NCBI GenBank assembly: GCA_009746045.1
Contig: RPFO01001803.1
Coordinates: 40,001-65,568, forward strand
Direction of reading: 5' to 3'
Origin: Mesostigma viride
Taxonomy: Eukaryota > Streptophyta > Mesostigmatophyceae > Mesostigmatales > Mesostigmataceae
Length of the DNA stretch: 25,568 nt
In this document: positions 22,216-25,568 of the stretch, one piece after another
Layout of the letters: every line of letters starts with the position of its first letter
Position numbering within the stretch: the first letter of the stretch is position 1
Made by a program: the position numbers and the translations under genes
Notes under the pieces: generated by a model
Told to the model about the DNA's origin: nothing
The model's database searches: none
What the model saw: the letters and a program-made list of their open reading frames with translations, nothing else

Positions 22216-22520
22216 GAGTCCCCTTGTAGTATCTCTTGGTCACTTCTGTCATCTTCCTGCCCGGTTAAGGCGTCTAGAATGTCCCCATCCGCTGGGAACC
22301 GCCTAGGGTTCTGGTCTCTGGATCGTGGGGAGCCTTCCACAGGTCTCACCATGACCTCACCTGTACCTGTCCCTACTTGGACGTGCAGTGGCGGTACCTC
22401 TAGCCCTTCTGTACCGTGCTCGTGGTTGTCTACAGGTTCTACCTCTCTATTATCTGAGTCTCTTTCTCTAGTCTCGTCTTCTGTCTCTCTGGCGTTCCTT
22501 GTTTGGTACCGTGTTGGCAT
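21393..22520 (-). CDS. gag: Gag N-terminal region with polyglutamine, element B
   Basis: The ATG at 22520 has A at -3. The protein opens with a charged MPTRYQTRNARETEDETRER segment, then an acidic/Pro-rich part. A long glutamine tract follows, encoded by CAG with some CAA (22074-22216) and broken by single His/Arg/Pro residues. After it come TRLHWLTHDPEQQGDENED, a basic RRRVSFGSTSLLP patch and a Pro/Arg/Ser-rich tail ending FGSISYVDVAG. There a GGGG run causes a frame change: in the overlapping frame GPITNAVKAPPMPNF leads straight into the Gag core. This is probably the N-terminus of one Gag-Pol polyprotein, broken by one base. The counterpart in A is Asn-rich rather than Gln-rich. Confidence 0.8.
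22074..22216 (-). repeat. CAG/CAA trinucleotide repeat (polyglutamine codons)
   Basis: On the plus strand CTG and TTG units dominate. Read as the minus strand in the Gag frame they are glutamine codons. Interruptions are single-codon changes, so the frame is kept. Confidence 0.9.
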
Positions 22521-22568
22521 GGTGCTCGTACCGGTACCTTACACAGCATGCAGGCAACACCTCCCCAG

Positions 22569-22590
22569 GAAGAAAGAGAGAGAGAGAGAG
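22569..22590. repeat. (GA)n microsatellite
   Basis: GAAGAAAGAGAGAGAGAGAG-type sequence in the untranslated gap between the hybrid-binding ORF and gag of element B (22521-22675). No other feature is seen in that gap. Confidence 0.85.
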
Positions 22591-22675
22591 CAACCACGTG
22601 CTATAGATCTACAAATATAGGACCTAGTATTACTCCCTAGTAATAGTCTCCTCTACTGTTTGCTAGGGCCAATGG

Positions 22676-22996
22676 TCAGCTGAGAGAAGGTAACTGTAAC
22701 TGCTGTCCCCTCCCCCTGACTGCTGAGCGTGGGTGGCTTATAGGGCATTCACGAGTGGTGTGCATCCCCTCAGGCAATGGCATGTGTTCCCTAACAAACC
22801 TATCTGCATCAGTGATGTTATCAAACCCCTTCCACTTAGCACTAGAGTCTCTGGACATTATCTTATCCTTGATGTGTTCTTCACATGCCTTCCAACTATA
22901 AAATATGGCTGGTCTACCCTCGCCCCCATCATGGGCCACGGCATAGTAAGGAAAACCAGATTGACCACCCTTACTTATTCTGTTGCGTCTAGGCAT
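22676..22996 (-). CDS. Small protein with RNase H1 N-terminal hybrid-binding (Cauli_VI-like) domain, element B
   Basis: This is an intact 106-residue ORF with ATG at 22996. Residues about 16-71 fit the hybrid-binding domain: PYYAVAHDGGEGRPAIFYSW, with the conserved aromatic strand and Trp, then SAKWKGFDNITDADRFVREH, with the basic residue plus Gly/Phe turn and the final helix. It has a somewhat longer loop than the protein in element A and a short basic N-terminus (MPRRNRISK), but no RNase H catalytic part. It lies 155 bp before gag, as in A. Sequence identity with the A protein is low outside the domain core, so both elements have kept the gene through considerable divergence. The fold binds RNA/DNA hybrids or dsRNA in RNase H1; the role in a retrotransposon is not established by anything visible here. 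Confidence 0.82.
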   Translation of the reverse strand: MPRRNRISKGGQSGFPYYAVAHDGGEGRPAIFYSWKACEEHIKDKIMSRDSSAKWKGFDNITDADRFVREHMPLPEGMHTTRECPISHPRSAVRGRGQQLQLPSLS

Positions 22997-23737
22997 GTTA
23001 CATCATAAGCTGGCAGAAGCTTGCAAGCAGGAGAAAAAGGGGAATCCCAGGCTACCTCTAAATGCAGTGACCTTTACCGAAACAAACGAGGAAAGAGCAC
23101 GGAGTCTAGCACAGCACACGCCCCAGCCTTCCGCGGCAGAGGGCTATACAATAAGCACACGGAGGTAAACACCGTCAACACAGTCGGCAACAGCCAGACG
23201 GTATCCACCCCCACGACAGGTCAAACAACGATGGCCGTCTCCGCGACGTCCATAGGCACCAAGGACATTCACAACCTATAGAGGTACAACGTATAACAAG
23301 AACCCCCTACGCGTGCGGACCCGGAGAGAAAGCGAGCACGCCAGCTAGCCTTTCACAGGCATAGCTTGCAAAGAAAGAATCCTAACTAGGGGACGTACCA
23401 TCTTCGATGACGTTAATCCCTCCTGAGCTGGCCGCCACCCGGTGTCGTTGAAGGCAAGCCCTGGCCGCCACTAGGTGTCGTTGAAAACAGGAGAGCTGAA
23501 CGCTATCGTTGACAGCACCTCACCACAGGACTATGGCTAGCCCCGCCGAGTATCCCAGACTGGCCGCTTGCTGCCTAGGTCGTCGTTGAATCCCTTTACG
23601 GGCTGGCCGCCGACCTGTCAGCAGTCGTTGAATTCCGGAACCTCTACCAGTCTACCTACGTCAAGCTCCGCCCTTGGTATCCTAATTGGCTCACTAACCC
23701 TCTCCGCGAGAGTTAGCTAACCTTTCCAGCACATTTC
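22997..23737 (-). other. Untranslated leader of element B
   Basis: About 740 bp between the primer-binding site and the first ORF. It contains the four-copy CTGGCCGCC/TCGTTGAA repeat (23428-23632) and no convincing coding frame; short plus-strand ORFs here resemble nothing. Confidence 0.6.
23428..23632 (-). repeat. Degenerate leader repeat, four copies
   Basis: In plus-strand sense CTGGCCGC(C) is followed after 8 to 15 bases by TCGTTGAA at 23428-23452, 23461-23485, 23560-23590 and 23603-23632. A partial TCGTTGA also occurs around 23506. The inner bases vary while the two ends are kept, as expected for a structured or protein-bound RNA signal. A packaging role is inference. Confidence 0.65.
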
Positions 23738-23749
23738 CTCCGATAACCA
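23738..23749 (-). promoter_or_regulatory. Candidate tRNA primer-binding site of element B
   Basis: On the minus strand TGGTTATCGGAG starts one base after the LTR end, the same offset as in element A. The following GGAA extends the block shared with A (TCGGAGGAA). The tRNA is not identified. Confidence 0.6.
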
Positions 23750-23750
23750 G

Positions 23751-25077
<1,327 letters not shown>

Positions 25078-25119
25078 ATCAGGCAATACACTAGTGCCGG
25101 TGCGGGACTTAACTCAACT

Positions 25120-25143
25120 CAACTCTACTCTACTGTAGAGTTG
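25120..25143. repeat. Inverted repeat CAACTCTAC / GTAGAGTTG
   Basis: A perfect 9-bp stem with a six-base loop, placed exactly between the (AAC)n tract and the complementary (GTT)n tract. Confidence 0.8.
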
Positions 25144-25168
25144 TTGTTGTTGTTGTTGTTGTTGTTGT
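25140..25168. repeat. (GTT)n tract complementary to the upstream (AAC)n
   Basis: About 29 bases of GTT units. Together with 24338-25077 they form an inverted arrangement able to fold back through the 25120-25143 stem. Confidence 0.9.
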
Positions 25169-25196
25169 GTCCCACGCCGCTAGGGATGGCCATATA

Positions 25197-25245
25197 CAGT
25201 ATTTCATGGTCGAAATACTGCCCAGTATATATTTAGTGTATACTG
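25197..25245. repeat. Two adjacent small hairpins with CAGTAT/ATACTG arms
   Basis: CAGTATTTC (25197-25205) pairs with GAAATACTG (25212-25220). Directly after it, CAGTATA (25223-25229) pairs with TATACTG (25239-25245). They could be the end of a small inverted-repeat transposon, but no matching end is seen in the window. Confidence 0.6.
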
Positions 25246-25568
25246 AGTCTATACACGCACCTGTACATGGGCTAGTATTTTGGTACCCAAATGACCCCTA
25301 ATCATCCCCGAAACATACCCAGCCCATAGCTGTTGTAGATAGATTAGACTGGTACCTAGGACTGTTTGCACCCATCCATCCATCCATTGGGGATTAATGC
25401 TCCATGACTCCCCAACGGAGCACGAGTCTACTTAATTAATTAATTAATTAATTAATTAATTAATAATTAATTAATACCCAGCCCAATGCCCATCTAGATT
25501 CTTCAATTCTCTACCCAAGTACCCATGCCATTTTAATTAATTAGTTATTTAGGAACATAACTCCGTTG
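25246..25568. other. Right flank without genes; CATC and TTAA microsatellites
   Basis: AT-rich non-coding sequence with (CATC)n at about 25373-25387 and (TTAA)n at 25432-25476. No ORF or RNA gene is recognised. Confidence 0.7.

Noticed and set aside
23428-23632. CRISPR-like array
   Set aside because: The four repeats are degenerate, unevenly spaced and inside a retrotransposon leader of a eukaryotic genome.

Overview
The window is eukaryotic and consists almost entirely of nested LTR retrotransposons; I see no host gene. The standard genetic code fits every reading frame. The host could be a green alga, a fungus or another microbial eukaryote, and the sequence alone does not let me choose.

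Layout. Element B is a Ty3/gypsy chromovirus on the minus strand. Its 5' LTR is at 23751-24341 and its body runs down to the left window edge, so its 3' LTR lies outside. Reading 5' to 3' on the minus strand it holds: a leader with degenerate repeats; a small ORF with an RNase H1 N-terminal hybrid-binding (Cauli_VI-like) domain; Gag with polyglutamine; a fused Gag-zinc knuckle-protease-RT-RNase H frame; an integrase with a chromodomain; and a long third ORF (ORF3). Element A is a complete 10.8 kb chromovirus on the plus strand (2123-12948, LTRs of 576 and 575 bp, 5-bp target duplication CATAC). It is inserted in ORF3 of element B and has the same gene order: hybrid-binding ORF, Gag, protease, RT, RNase H, integrase, chromodomain, ORF3. 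Element C (about 14866-17028, minus strand) is an internally deleted Ty1/copia-type element inserted in the integrase gene of element B. Removing A or C together with one target-site copy restores the interrupted reading frame of B, so the nesting order is clear.

Right flank. The 5' LTR of B abuts a 740-bp (AAC)n tract, followed by a short complementary (GTT)n tract, small hairpins and a TTAA microsatellite. No gene is visible there.

What stands out: (i) both chromoviruses carry the small hybrid-binding ORF ahead of gag; (ii) both carry a third ORF behind the chromodomain, with a shared C-terminal block; (iii) both carry a purine tract between RNase H and integrase, which in A is an exact 12-nt copy of the 3' polypurine tract and so a candidate central polypurine tract; (iv) both RTs carry the same-length extra segment before the catalytic YLDD. 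Both elements have many single-base frameshifts, some in G runs. These could be decay, assembly errors or, at one or two sites, programmed shifts.
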